Shown here: positions 21,619-31,373 of the stretch, in pieces | Numbering within the stretch: the first letter of the stretch is position 1 | Layout: the number at the start of each line of letters is the position of its first letter | Assembly (NCBI RefSeq): GCF_018687195.1 | Contig: NZ_CP061321.1 | Location: forward strand, 1,240,001 to 1,304,000 | Length of the DNA stretch: 64,000 bases | Direction: 5' to 3' | Origin: Polynucleobacter sp. MWH-UH2A | Lineage (GTDB): Bacteria > Pseudomonadota > Gammaproteobacteria > Burkholderiales > Burkholderiaceae | Made by a program: the position numbers and the translations under genes | Notes under the pieces: model-generated | The model's input: the letters and a program-made list of their open reading frames with translations, nothing else | What the model was told of the DNA's origin: nothing | Database searches by the model: none

Positions 21619-24600
21619 TTATACCAATCCAGGCTTATGCTTACCGCGCGATCTCATAGCAGCATAAATCACCGGCAACACTAAAAGTGTCAGAACGGTG
21701 GTGGTCACCATGCCTCCCACAATGACCAATGCCAGTGGGCGTTGCGCTTCTGAACCGATCGAATGGGAAAGTGCCGCTGGCAATAGACCCAAGCCTGCCA
21801 ACATCGCTGTCATCAACACTGGGCGAACACGTAATGCCGCACCATCCACCATGGCATCTTTCATGGCGCCATGTTCTTCGGCGACAGTCTTATTGATATA
21901 CGAAATCAAAATGACGCCATCCTGAATCGCAATACCAAACAAGGATAAGAAACCAAACAGAGCAGAAATACTTAAGGTCTCGCCACCCAGATGCAAGGCA
22001 ATGATGCCGCCAATGGCTGCGAATGGAACGTTAATCAAGACAATCACCGCATCACGGAAGTTACCCAAAGCAGTTACCAGCAATAAGAAAATTGCCACAA
22101 GTGTCAATGGAATGATGACCATCAGCTTTTGCTGAGCAGCCTTCATCTGATTAAATTGACCATCCCAAGCAATGGTGTAATTGGTTGGTAAGGCAACGTT
22201 CTTTTGCACTAAATACTTCGCATCTTCAACTGCACTACCTAGGTCGCGGCCACGTACGCTAAAGATGACCGCGATGTAACGCTTGCCGGCTTCACGATAG
22301 ATGAAGAATGGGCCATCTGTTAATTGCACTTTGGCCACCATACTCAAAGGTACCTTCTGGCCATTAGGCGTATCAATCAGTAAATTAGCTACATCTGGTA
22401 TGTCGTTACGACTCGCTTCATTGAGGCGCACAGCAATACCAAAGGTCTTCTCTTCTTCTAAGAAGTTAGACACTGGGGCGCCCCCAATGGAGTTCGCAAC
22501 TACAGTTTGAATATCACTTACATTCACGCCGTAACGCGCTGCTTGCTCGCGGTCAATCTGAATATTTAAAGTGGGTTGTCCCAACTCTTTGAGAATGTTC
22601 TCATCTTCAATGCCGCGAACTTTTTTAAGCTGATTAACAACTTCATGCGCCTTTTGTGCAAGTACTTCTAAGTCCGATCCAAAAATCTTGACTGAGTTCT
22701 CACCCTTTACCCCAGATAAGGCTTCATTCACGTTATCTTGGATGTATTGCGAGAAGCTATATTTGACGCCCGGAATCTTATCGAGCTCTGCTTGCAAATG
22801 CTTAATCAACTCGTGCTTCGTCGTGCCCTTAGGCATTTGGTCAGGCGCTTTGAGATACAGGCCGTACTCTTGATTAAATACGCCTGTGGAATCGGTGCCA
22901 TCATCCGGACGACCAATCTGTACGGCGACGCGCTCTAGCTCAGGCTGTTTTAAGAAAGTCTCACGCAATTGATTGGCCACTTCAACGGAGTAGTTCAAAT
23001 CCACTGTATTAGGCAGCACTACACGTAGCCAAATATTGTTTTCTTCCAAGGTTGGCAAGAAGGCAGTACCTAAGCGAATTGCGCTAAGCAATGTCACGCC
23101 CAAAATAAATAAAGAAATCGCAATCACATGGCGTGGATGATCCATCCATTTACGCAATAATGGACGGTAATGCTGCAACATCCAGGTAATAAATTTAGGC
23201 GGCGCGTGATGAAAGTTCTGACCAAAGACATAGGACATCGAGGCCGGCAAGAAAGTCAAACTCAAGACAATGGAGGCAATCAGCGCAAAGCCCATGGTAA
23301 ATGCCATCGGTTTGAAGATGATGCCTTCAACACCGCCCATCAAAAATAGCGGGGAGTACGCCACAATGATGATGCTAGTTGAATAGATCATGGCACGCTG
23401 TACTTCACTGGTTGCCAGAATTATGCTTTGATTAACGCGCTTACCGCCCTCTTCCATATGGCGCATGACGTTCTCAGTAATGATGACCGCAGCATCGACG
23501 ATGACGCCGAAGTCAATTGCACCAAGAGAAATCAAATTCGCGGGCACATTAAAGAGGTACATCATGATGAATGAGAAGCAAAGTGCCAGCGGAATGACTG
23601 CCGCTACCACTGCTGCTGCACGCAAATTACCCAAGAACACATAGAGCAAGACCAAGACCATGGTGATACCAAAGAACATGGTGTGCTTTACTGTGCCCAC
23701 GGTGATATCTAATAAGACCTGACGATCATAGAAAGGCTTTACCTGAATACCCGGTGGCAAGATGTGGTTGTTGATGTTGTCGATCTTTTCGCGGACGCGA
23801 GCCAATACTTCAGATGCATTCTCGCCACGACGCAAATACACAATCCCTTCAACTGAATCTGGATTGCTATCAAACTGGAACATGCCTAAGCGAGGTGCAT
23901 TGCCAATCACCACGGTTGCCACATCACCAATACGGACAGGCACACCCTTGTTAACTGCAATTACTACCTGCTTAATGTCATCGATATTGCGCAATAGACC
24001 AACGCCACGCACAACGAACTGTTGCTCACCGCTTGGCAATACGCCACCACCAGTATTGTCATTGGCTTTAGATAAAGCATCGATTAACTGCGGAATGGTT
24101 ACCCCTTTGGATTGCAAGCTCTCAGGACTCACAATCACTTGGTATTGACGTACCTTGCCGCCAAATGAAGAGACGTCGGCAATCCCTGGGGTTTGCTTCA
24201 GTTCTTTATAGATTTCGTAGTTTTGTAAGGTCTTTAAGCGTGTAGGCGAAGCATAGTCAGAAGCTACTTGGTAACGCAAGATCTCGCCGGTTGCATCTGA
24301 GTCTGGGCTCACACTAGAACTCACGCCCGGTGGGAATGCCACATTACCTAAATTGGTGATGAAGATTTGGCGAACTTTAAATGGGTCAGCGTTGTCATTA
24401 AATTTCAGGGTGACAACCGATAAACCAAAGAGTGATACAGAGCGAAAGGCCTTTACCCCGGGAATACCAGCCAAGGCATTCTCGACCGGAATAGTAACTT
24501 GTTGCTCTACCTCAGTCGTACTTCTACCAGGCCATTGCGAGATCGCTTGAATCGTTAATGGTGCTACACCAGGGTATGGCTGAATCGGTAGTTGCTTAAG

Positions 24601-24696
24601 ACTAAATGCGCCCAGAACTAATAACACAGCCGCCGCGAACAAAATCACGACGCGCTTGTCTAAAACTCCCCGAATGAAGGAGGTAACAAAACTCAA
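21619..24696 (-). CDS. Heavy-metal RND efflux transporter (CzcA/CusA type)
   Basis: This is the inner-membrane proton-driven pump of a tripartite metal exporter. The 1025 residues show the RND layout of 12 membrane helices and two large periplasmic loops. The TM4 signature [15 protein letters not shown] near residue 395 is diagnostic for the HME subgroup, the acidic residues being the proton relay. The N-terminus begins with the family's [20 protein letters not shown] helix. The transported metal (Co/Zn/Cd, Ni, or Cu/Ag) cannot be fixed from this motif alone. It abuts the fusion-protein gene with no gap. Confidence 0.95.
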   Translation of the reverse strand: MSFVTSFIRGVLDKRVVILFAAAVLLVLGAFSLKQLPIQPYPGVAPLTIQAISQWPGRSTTEVEQQVTIPVENALAGIPGVKAFRSVSLFGLSVVTLKFNDNADPFKVRQIFITNLGNVAFPPGVSSSVSPDSDATGEILRYQVASDYASPTRLKTLQNYEIYKELKQTPGIADVSSFGGKVRQYQVIVSPESLQSKGVTIPQLIDALSKANDNTGGGVLPSGEQQFVVRGVGLLRNIDDIKQVVIAVNKGVPVRIGDVATVVIGNAPRLGMFQFDSNPDSVEGIVYLRRGENASEVLARVREKIDNINNHILPPGIQVKPFYDRQVLLDITVGTVKHTMFFGITMVLVLLYVFLGNLRAAAVVAAVIPLALCFSFIMMYLFNVPANLISLGAIDFGVIVDAAVIITENVMRHMEEGGKRVNQSIILATSEVQRAMIYSTSIIIVAYSPLFLMGGVEGIIFKPMAFTMGFALIASIVLSLTFLPASMSYVFGQNFHHAPPKFITWMLQHYRPLLRKWMDHPRHVIAISLFILGVTLLSAIRLGTAFLPTLEENNIWLRVVLPNTVDLNYSVEVANQLRETFLKQPELERVAVQIGRPDDGTDSTGVFNQEYGLYLKAPDQMPKGTTKHELIKHLQAELDKIPGVKYSFSQYIQDNVNEALSGVKGENSVKIFGSDLEVLAQKAHEVVNQLKKVRGIEDENILKELGQPTLNIQIDREQAARYGVNVSDIQTVVANSIGGAPVSNFLEEEKTFGIAVRLNEASRNDIPDVANLLIDTPNGQKVPLSMVAKVQLTDGPFFIYREAGKRYIAVIFSVRGRDLGSAVEDAKYLVQKNVALPTNYTIAWDGQFNQMKAAQQKLMVIIPLTLVAIFLLLVTALGNFRDAVIVLINVPFAAIGGIIALHLGGETLSISALFGFLSLFGIAIQDGVILISYINKTVAEEHGAMKDAMVDGAALRVRPVLMTAMLAGLGLLPAALSHSIGSEAQRPLALVIVGGMVTTTVLTLLVLPVIYAAMRSRGKHKPGLV

Positions 24697-25962
24697 TTAT
24701 TCCTCCTGCTTGGCAAAACGGTCATTCAACAAGACCGCGCCATCAGTGAGCACCTTCATGCCAGGCTCAAGACCTTCAGTAACAGCAAAGCGTTTGCCAT
24801 CGAGGTCATAACCTTTAACAACAAATCGCCTGTAAGAATCTTTGCCATTTTTGATAATAGCGTAGCGCATCTCACGCACCCTCACAATCGCAGATTGCGG
24901 CACAACAATTGCTTCTGATTCTGCGGTCTTCAAACGCGCACTGACATACATATCAGGACGCAATAGACCATCAGGATTCTCTACATCGCAACGAATGAGC
25001 AAAGCATGAGTCTCTGGATCAATGGTTGGTGCAATGTAATTAGCCGTTGCCACAAACTCTTTATCAGGATAAGACTCAGTGCGCAGAATCATGGTCTGGT
25101 TTTTTTGAATCTTACGAATATCTTGTTCGAAGATATTGCCCAAGAACCACAGTTCTTTTGGATTTGCCAAAGTTACTAGCACATCACCGGCATTCACAAT
25201 TGATCCTGGCTCTACAGCACGCTTGACCACAACGCCTTGTAGTGGTGAACGCATCACCAAATTGCTTTGGGTTTTACCGCTTCTCTCTAGTGCTTTGATA
25301 TCGCCATCACCCGCGCCTAAGTTGCGCATCCGGTTGGCGGCAGCCTGCTGAGTAATTTGCGCATCACCCAAAAGGTCGCTCATCGTTTTATTGCCCTCTA
25401 ACACTTTGGCAGTTTTAGAGGAAAGCAAATACTCTTGCTGTGCAGAAATAAATTCTGGGCTGTAAAGCTCGATAACTGGAGAGCCTACTTCAACCGCAGC
25501 ACCATCAAAGGCATAGATACGCTCTACCCTACCTGGCGCTCTGGCAGATAACACTTTAGATTTTTCTGCATTAAATGCCAAACGCCCTGGTACTTTTAAC
25601 TCAACTGGCACAGTCACTAGAGTGGCATCTTGGAAAACATAGATATTGGGGTTCAGTTCAACGCCAGGAAGCTGCAGCTCCATTGCACCCGTACTTTCTA
25701 CTTTTAATACTTTGTCGCTCTTCTCCAACTTCACTGGGCGATTCACGTTCACGAACAAACCAATCACAATCCCGAGCATCAAAATAGAAGTGCAAATAAT
25801 CACCAAGCGCAAACGTGCACGAGTCTCTGGAGGTAAAGCCCAGTATGACCGATGAATCTCATTGGTATTAGCAGCAATACGAGCAGAAAGCTTAGCCTGC
25901 AGCTTTTGCAGCTCTGCGATCGTCCGCTTATAGAGGTGAATGAGTTTGTCCTTCAAAACCAC
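24697..25962 (-). CDS. Efflux RND periplasmic adaptor subunit (CzcB/CusB type)
   Basis: This membrane fusion protein bridges the RND pump and the outer-membrane channel. The 421 residues have a cytoplasmic N-terminus, a membrane helix near 52-70 (LRLVIICTSILMLGIVIGLF), a lipoyl/barrel-sandwich domain (VVVKRAVEPGSIVNAGDVLV), an alpha-hairpin, and a membrane-proximal domain. No His-rich N-terminal metal-binding tail of the CzcB kind is visible. It lies three bases from the channel gene, forming a CBA-type operon. Confidence 0.93.
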   Translation of the reverse strand: MVLKDKLIHLYKRTIAELQKLQAKLSARIAANTNEIHRSYWALPPETRARLRLVIICTSILMLGIVIGLFVNVNRPVKLEKSDKVLKVESTGAMELQLPGVELNPNIYVFQDATLVTVPVELKVPGRLAFNAEKSKVLSARAPGRVERIYAFDGAAVEVGSPVIELYSPEFISAQQEYLLSSKTAKVLEGNKTMSDLLGDAQITQQAAANRMRNLGAGDGDIKALERSGKTQSNLVMRSPLQGVVVKRAVEPGSIVNAGDVLVTLANPKELWFLGNIFEQDIRKIQKNQTMILRTESYPDKEFVATANYIAPTIDPETHALLIRCDVENPDGLLRPDMYVSARLKTAESEAIVVPQSAIVRVREMRYAIIKNGKDSYRRFVVKGYDLDGKRFAVTEGLEPGMKVLTDGAVLLNDRFAKQEE

Positions 25963-25965
25963 TCC

Positions 25966-27621
25966 TTAAAAAGGTTCTTTTCCAGCAGTCACCATTAACG
26001 TGGCTTGTGCCTGTAGAAGGTTTGCTTCGGCTAAGGCCAATTGCACCTCCAAATTACGCAACTGTGTTTGGGCTGTCAACAAATCATTAAAGCCCTGACC
26101 ATTATTGGAATACTGAATCAATCCTACCTTGTATGCAGCATCTGCTTGGGGTACTTGGCGATTCTTTAAGAAGGTAGTCGCTGTTTTGGCTTGCTGATAA
26201 GCGGCATAAGCCGAGTTCACTGCCAATACGACCTGCTGGCGATTGGAAATCTCGCTTGCCTCAGCAGAAGCTTGATTACGCATCGCCTGCTCTACGCCGT
26301 ATTTTTCTTTGGTAAAGAAATACAGCGGAATGATGAGATCTAATTCAAACTGATAGAACAAGGCGCCATTGTTTGCTGAGAATGGGCCGCGTGGTGTGTA
26401 TGAAGAACCAATCACCTGAAAGTCTGGCAAGTACGCTTTCTTGGCTAGGGTCACGCCTTTACGCGCTGCATCGAGTTGCAATGCAGAACTCTTTAGGCTT
26501 GGGTGACTCGATTCAGCGTAATCTTCCAACTCCACCAGTGTCGGAACTGGTGCCATTGAACGACGACTATCGCCTTTGAGAATCAGTTTTTCTCTCGAGT
26601 GACGACCAATCAAAGTATTAATGTTCTTAATGCCTACTTCGAGTTGACGCTCTAAATTAAATTGATCGGCCTCTGCCGCACTTTGCGCTACTTGCGCATT
26701 GAGATACTCAACATAAGCGGCAGCGTTATTGGAATAACGCGCCTTGGCTACGTTCTTAATCATCTCGAGGCGCACTACGGATTCTTTGAGAACCTGTAAT
26801 TGTTTTTGGGTTGCTAAGGTGTTGTAGTACAGGGTTGAGAGCTGCGCACCCAACTGCAAGTAAGTCGATTCAGATTGAGCTAACAATGCTTCTGCATTGG
26901 TGTCGGCAATATCAGCAGCCAAGCTCTTCTTGCCCGGAAATTGAAGTGGCTGAGCTACCGAAATTGAGTTGTTACTACTAATACCATTGGGGTAACCTGG
27001 CACCGGTTGATTAGCGCCACCCAAAGCAAATGGGGAATTCACTGGCATACCTGACCACACCAACCCGACCTGTGGATTTGCTGGAGCAGCAATTTGGGGC
27101 ACGGTTGCTTTGGCGGATAAGTAAGCCTCGCGCAGAGAGGCTAACTGTGGGTTATTGAGCTTAAGCTCATCCCAAAGTTGGCGCAGATCCATTTGCGTTG
27201 GGCCAGATGGCGCACTCTTGACATAACTCTTTGACGCATTTGCCTTCGTTACCGGCGCAGACAATTCTGACGCCTTTAATGGTTTTTCTATTGGGCTATT
27301 TTGCGCACTGAGCTGCGCGCCAATCGAAGGTGGCGCAGATAAATCCGTTGAAACTTCATTACTTGTCACCACCGTGACACTAGCTCCTAACTTTTCAGTA
27401 GAACCTAATGTATTTGCACTAGGAGCTATCGGCAATGTCACTGTGCCAGCCTCTACTGAACTTGACCCCTCGCCATCACTTTGGGTAACTAAATTACTGG
27501 TTGCTTGAGCAAGCGCGCTTGAACACAAAAAAGATGGGGAGGCTAGTGCCATTGCACTGATAAACAACGCAACACCGTGTGGTGAAATTTGACGAATTGT
27601 GCGTGTGCCGAAAATCAACAA
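25966..27621 (-). CDS. TolC-family outer-membrane efflux channel (CzcC type)
   Basis: This is the outer-membrane factor of the metal exporter. After a signal-like region the first 150 residues are Ser/Thr/Ala-rich and unusually long, then the two OEP repeats follow, with helical stretches such as SYLSAKATVPQIAAPANPQVG and many Gln/Ala/Asn coiled-coil heptads. The start is uncertain: the frame opens with TTG at 27621, and ATG codons occur inside the signal region. It is the first gene of the three-gene efflux operon. Confidence 0.88.
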   Translation of the reverse strand: MLIFGTRTIRQISPHGVALFISAMALASPSFLCSSALAQATSNLVTQSDGEGSSSVEAGTVTLPIAPSANTLGSTEKLGASVTVVTSNEVSTDLSAPPSIGAQLSAQNSPIEKPLKASELSAPVTKANASKSYVKSAPSGPTQMDLRQLWDELKLNNPQLASLREAYLSAKATVPQIAAPANPQVGLVWSGMPVNSPFALGGANQPVPGYPNGISSNNSISVAQPLQFPGKKSLAADIADTNAEALLAQSESTYLQLGAQLSTLYYNTLATQKQLQVLKESVVRLEMIKNVAKARYSNNAAAYVEYLNAQVAQSAAEADQFNLERQLEVGIKNINTLIGRHSREKLILKGDSRRSMAPVPTLVELEDYAESSHPSLKSSALQLDAARKGVTLAKKAYLPDFQVIGSSYTPRGPFSANNGALFYQFELDLIIPLYFFTKEKYGVEQAMRNQASAEASEISNRQQVVLAVNSAYAAYQQAKTATTFLKNRQVPQADAAYKVGLIQYSNNGQGFNDLLTAQTQLRNLEVQLALAEANLLQAQATLMVTAGKEPF

Positions 27622-27816
27622 AAGCGGCTGCCTCTTAATCCAATAATGCTGTTTTTTTAGCCCCTAATGCGGTTTTGCCTTAAAGAAGCAATCCTTTTAG
27701 GGGGTTTTACAGATTATAGGGTAGAAAACACAAATGTCGAATTATTAGCATTTCCTATCCTATTGATTCTAAAGACAATAATCATTTCTATGCCATGCCA
27801 ATCAGCCATACAAGCC

Positions 27817-29235
27817 CTAAAACTCGGCATGAACCCTAAACGAGACCACATTTACTGGGCCGCGAGCGGCGTTATAGGCCGGATTAATGATGTGCTGATA
27901 GTTCAAACCCAAGAGTACGTTTTGCACTAACAAGGCGTTGTAATAGAACTCACTCACTTGCTCTGGTTTGTAACTAATCGTTTGCGCTGGGCTGACATAC
28001 GGATACGGCGTATCACCAACGAAGTTAGAAATACCGCCTGCTTGTAAGTAGGCACGACGATTTGCCGAAATGCCGTTGAGCATGGCTGATATACCAATCG
28101 TATCTTTTGCCCTACCCCAACGTTCACCATTAATCCCCATACCGACAGATAAGGATTGATCTGCTTCAGCAAATGACATCGTTTCGGTATGGCCATCTGA
28201 TGTAAAGGCTCTCATATAGATGCCCACATCTTTTGTTAATGCTTGCTCAGCGTTCACACCAATACCGGTTTTGTATTGAAAATTATTACGCACATTAAAT
28301 AAGGCTTGAGTACCCCTGGTATCTGGATTAGCCAGCAAATAGTTAGTGGCATCAGAGTAACGCGCCATCAGCATACGATTGCGATAACCGAGCACACTCA
28401 CCTTGCCGGGTAAATCACCGATAGTATGTTGACGCTCCACTTCAATTTGGTCACCGTAAGAGTTAAAGATTTGCCAATTGAGATTGAGTTGATTTGGAAT
28501 CTTGGGGGTCAACATCCGCGATGCTCTAAACACCCAGTTATCGCGGTACCACTCGCCCGCTAAGCCCCAGCTGTAGCCGCGGGCATCGGCAGCATAGTCA
28601 TACGCCAAGTAGGTCATATTGCCCCAGTTCATGAACTGCACACGAGGGTCTTTTGCGTAACGACTATCGTCAAAAATATCTAATGTAGAAAATTGACCAG
28701 CAGTAATGACAAAACGATTGCTGCTTACCGTCTGGGTAATCTGATTAGCATCATTTGCTAATTGAACCTTACTGCCTTCTTGATTAATCGTTTGGCGTAA
28801 GAATGCTCTAGCAGAATAAAAATGGGCTTGTGCTCCTTGCGCACGAGTGGCTTCACCGTTAGTAAAACCACCAAAACCAGTTAATCCTGAAAAGGGTACG
28901 CCTGACACTACTTCAGGATTGAAATAAATATCCGTGTCTTGCGCTAAGCGTGCGCCAAAAAATAAAGTACCAGACCAGGTGTAGCTCATCGACTTGAGCG
29001 GCGATAAGCTGTTCTGTCCCTGATATTGAGAATTGAAATTGTTATAGCGCTGATTAATGTATGTGGTTTGACCATGCACGTTCACTGGCAAACCTAAGAA
29101 CTCACCTTCGGTTGGCAACCAAGAAATATCATCTGCAAAACTAGCGATCTGGTCGGCACCTGACCCTGCCCTTTGCGCATGCGCAAAAGCACTCAATACA
29201 CTTAGCAGGAGAATGAGCAAAAGTTTGCGAGTCAT
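27817..29235 (-). CDS. OprB-like carbohydrate-selective porin
   Basis: The protein has a clear signal peptide (TRKLLLILLLSVLSAFAHAQ) and a barrel of about 450 residues that reads like the OprB family (HGQTTYINQRYNNFNSQY, SGTLFFGARLAQDTDIYFNPE, VTAGQFSTLDIFDDSRY), ending VVSFRVHAEF with terminal Phe. Such porins pass sugars or other small solutes. It lies 196 bases upstream of the metal efflux operon on the same strand; a functional link is not implied. Between 29236 and 29442 I see no gene. Confidence 0.82.
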   Translation of the reverse strand: MTRKLLLILLLSVLSAFAHAQRAGSGADQIASFADDISWLPTEGEFLGLPVNVHGQTTYINQRYNNFNSQYQGQNSLSPLKSMSYTWSGTLFFGARLAQDTDIYFNPEVVSGVPFSGLTGFGGFTNGEATRAQGAQAHFYSARAFLRQTINQEGSKVQLANDANQITQTVSSNRFVITAGQFSTLDIFDDSRYAKDPRVQFMNWGNMTYLAYDYAADARGYSWGLAGEWYRDNWVFRASRMLTPKIPNQLNLNWQIFNSYGDQIEVERQHTIGDLPGKVSVLGYRNRMLMARYSDATNYLLANPDTRGTQALFNVRNNFQYKTGIGVNAEQALTKDVGIYMRAFTSDGHTETMSFAEADQSLSVGMGINGERWGRAKDTIGISAMLNGISANRRAYLQAGGISNFVGDTPYPYVSPAQTISYKPEQVSEFYYNALLVQNVLLGLNYQHIINPAYNAARGPVNVVSFRVHAEF

Positions 29236-29442
29236 TCACAGTTTCAGATTGGGTTGCCCAGCTATGCACGCATCAGCAAGTAGCAACAGATTGATGGAAA
29301 TTACCAGCAGCTCACCAACTGGAATTGAAGCCCAAAGGTGGCGCAGCCCAAATTATCCCCAAATTGGAGCAATTTACCTAGTATTTATGTCTAAGCCGTG
29401 ACATATCGGCGACAAATACTGAATAAAAAGATTAACCAAAGC

Positions 29443-29715
29443 CTAGCGCTTTAGATCTCGGTAAAAATTCTCATGGACTCCATAACCCACAAGAACCATT
29501 TGTTTTCCGTCCAGGCTTACAGAATAGGCCAACAACATTTGCTGTTTCAGATGCCTAAACTTATAAACTTGGGTGCCCAACAAATCGCCCTTTTTCTTCT
29601 CTCCAAGCGAGGGATTAACCATCAGAGCCTTAACAGCCGTATCTAGGGACTTTTTCTCAGCTGGCAATATTTTTTTAATAGCCCGATCAAATCGGGGAGT
29701 TGTTAGTACGATCAT
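29443..29715 (-). CDS. RelE/ParE-family toxin (YafQ-like)
   Basis: This is a 90-residue basic protein of the RelE/ParE fold, probably an mRNA interferase acting at the ribosome. The C-terminal GYGVHENFYRDLKR is typical of a common subfamily of such toxins. It follows its antitoxin with a four-base overlap (ATGA), so the two are co-translated. Toxicity is inferred from family and context only. Confidence 0.85.
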   Translation of the reverse strand: MIVLTTPRFDRAIKKILPAEKKSLDTAVKALMVNPSLGEKKKGDLLGTQVYKFRHLKQQMLLAYSVSLDGKQMVLVGYGVHENFYRDLKR

Positions 29716-29930
29716 CCGAATTTATAAGGATTTAAATTACCCGCCTTAACTTCCTCGATGCTCACCAGCATGTCTTGAAGCATGTGCACAGGCAAATCTG
29801 GATTTTCTTCCGCGACTTTCCCCAGTCGAGCCCAATACTCTATCTGCTTGGGAACAGATCTTTGCATTGCTTGTGCGTAAGGTTTTGCATCCTCAATAAG
29901 AAGATCAGATAACTTGATAGCTATAGGCAT
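29712..29930 (-). CDS. ParD-like antitoxin
   Basis: The 72-residue protein starts MPIAIKLSDLLIEDAKPYAQ, a ribbon-helix-helix-type N-terminus, and carries SVPKQIEYWARLGKVAEENP, which matches the ParD-like (PF11903) antitoxin family. I chose the ATG at 29930 because AGGTGA lies five bases upstream; an earlier ATG at 30008 would run through the operator palindrome. It should neutralise the RelE-type toxin encoded next and repress its own promoter. Confidence 0.85.
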   Translation of the reverse strand: MPIAIKLSDLLIEDAKPYAQAMQRSVPKQIEYWARLGKVAEENPDLPVHMLQDMLVSIEEVKAGNLNPYKFG

Positions 29931-29973
29931 AACTTCACCTTTCATCGATTCATTAATAGGTGTCAATTTATCA

Positions 29974-30000
29974 CAAAAGGTTGCAAAATGCAACCTTTTG
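29974..30000. promoter_or_regulatory. Palindromic operator between the toxin pair and relB
   Basis: CAAAAGGTTGC and its exact reverse complement flank AAAAT: 11-base arms and a 5-base spacer. On the minus strand it overlaps a possible promoter (TTGCAT, 17 bases, TAAATT) for the ParD-like gene; on the plus strand it lies about 50 bases before relB. It is likely the binding site of one or both antitoxins. Confidence 0.6.
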
Positions 30001-30051
30001 AAAATCATTTTAGGATAATATAGGGATCATTAGACTCAACAGGATGTGATC

Positions 30052-30315
30052 ATGACTGCAAGTGCAATCGTTAGAGTGCAGATTGACAGAGAACTTAAGG
30101 ATGAGGCTGCGGCAGTATTAAAGACCATAGGACTGACCCCAGCGGATGCACTTCGAATCCTGATGACCAGAGTTGCAAGAGAAAAGGCGCTTCCTTTTGA
30201 GACACTGGTTCCGAATAAAGGAACGATTGCAGCAATGAAAGAGGCAAGAAAAGGGAAGCTGAAATCCTCTCCTTCCGTTGATTGCCTGATGGCTGATTTA
30301 AATAAAGACTGTTAA
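30052..30315 (+). CDS. RelB/DinJ-family antitoxin without adjacent toxin
   Basis: This 87-residue protein has the RelB/DinJ ribbon-helix-helix N-terminus (TASAIVRVQIDRELKDEAA) and the family's IGLTPADALRILMTRVA segment. Family members normally precede a RelE or YafQ toxin; here the next gene downstream is recR on the other strand. It is divergent from the ParD-like/RelE-type pair and shares their palindrome, so it may be a second antitoxin for that toxin or a solitary regulator. AGGA seven bases upstream supports the ATG at 30052. Confidence 0.8.
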   Translation: MTASAIVRVQIDRELKDEAAAVLKTIGLTPADALRILMTRVAREKALPFETLVPNKGTIAAMKEARKGKLKSSPSVDCLMADLNKDC

Positions 30316-30337
30316 ATACAGAATTTGATGAGAACTA

Positions 30338-30952
30338 CTATCGACGATCCATCAAGGCTCTAGCAAGCGTGCCAGCATCTACATACTCAAGCTCTCCACC
30401 TACTGGGATACCTCGAGCAATGCGTGTGACTTTGATGCCTTTGGTTTTAAGTACTTCACCAATGTAATGAGCGGTGGCCTCGCCCTCACTCGTAAAGTTA
30501 GTGGCGAGCACTACTTCTCTAATTGGCACACCGGTATCTGGGTTTTCAATACGAGCTAGTAAGCGGTCAAAATGAATTTCATTCGGGCCCATGCCATCCA
30601 GTGGTGAAATCCGCCCCATGAGCACAAAGTAATTACCTTTAAAGCTCAAGGTTTGCTCAATCATTACTTGATCAGCAGGCGTCTCGACAATACAGAGCAA
30701 GGACGGGTCACGACGGTCATCAGAGCAAGTGGTGCAAATCGGTGTTTCAGAAAAAGTATTGCAACGTGTGCAATGGCCTACGGTTTCAACCGCTTCACCT
30801 AAAGACTCTGCTAACACCGCAGCACCGTTGCGGTCATGCTGCAATAAATAAAAAGCCATGCGCTGTGCAGACTTCGGCCCTACTCCAGGCAGGACTCTTA
30901 ATGCTTCGATCAATCGACCGAGTGCATCAGTAGGTGCTTCGTGACGCGCCAT
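30338..30952 (-). CDS. recR: Recombination mediator RecR
   Basis: RecR works with RecF/RecO to load RecA at gaps. The 204-residue protein has the helix-hairpin-helix [20 protein letters not shown], the zinc finger [16 protein letters not shown], and a Toprim domain ([30 protein letters not shown]). It follows ybaB and dnaX in the conserved dnaX-ybaB-recR order. Confidence 0.98.
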   Translation of the reverse strand: MARHEAPTDALGRLIEALRVLPGVGPKSAQRMAFYLLQHDRNGAAVLAESLGEAVETVGHCTRCNTFSETPICTTCSDDRRDPSLLCIVETPADQVMIEQTLSFKGNYFVLMGRISPLDGMGPNEIHFDRLLARIENPDTGVPIREVVLATNFTSEGEATAHYIGEVLKTKGIKVTRIARGIPVGGELEYVDAGTLARALMDRR

Positions 30953-30994
30953 GAACTTAAATGACTAAATGAGAAAGTAAAAGAGACTAATGAT

Positions 30995-31318
30995 TTAAAA
31001 AGGCAACTTAAAGCCAGGGGGCATTGGCATACCCGCTGTTGCGCCAGACATCATTTGCGCACTTGCGGCTTCCACTTGCTTAAATGCTTCGGTATATGCC
31101 GTCACGATGAGGTCTTCCAACATCTCTCTGTCATCCATTGCGCCTGGATCGATTTGTACACGCTTAAGCTCATGCTTGCCTGAGACAGTCACTTTTACCA
31201 AACCACCAGCAGCTTGGCCAGTTACTTCCAACGCAGCTAATTCAGCTTGCGCGGTTTTCATCTTCTCTTGCATCTGCTGAGCTTGTTTCATCAAGCCAGC
31301 AAGTCCACCTTTCATCAT
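30995..31318 (-). CDS. YbaB/EbfC-family nucleoid-associated protein
   Basis: The 107-residue protein has the family features: a helical N-terminus with MKQAQQMQEKMKTAQAELA, the G-L-V-K-V strand core, and a Met/Pro/Gly C-terminal tail (MMSGATAGMPMPPG). Family members are dimeric DNA-binding proteins. It lies 55 bases downstream of dnaX. Confidence 0.95.
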   Translation of the reverse strand: MMKGGLAGLMKQAQQMQEKMKTAQAELAALEVTGQAAGGLVKVTVSGKHELKRVQIDPGAMDDREMLEDLIVTAYTEAFKQVEAASAQMMSGATAGMPMPPGFKLPF

Positions 31319-31373
31319 GACTTCCTTTCCTTATTGCTTATGTGTGAATTTAAAAGATTGTCTCAGAGGAGCC

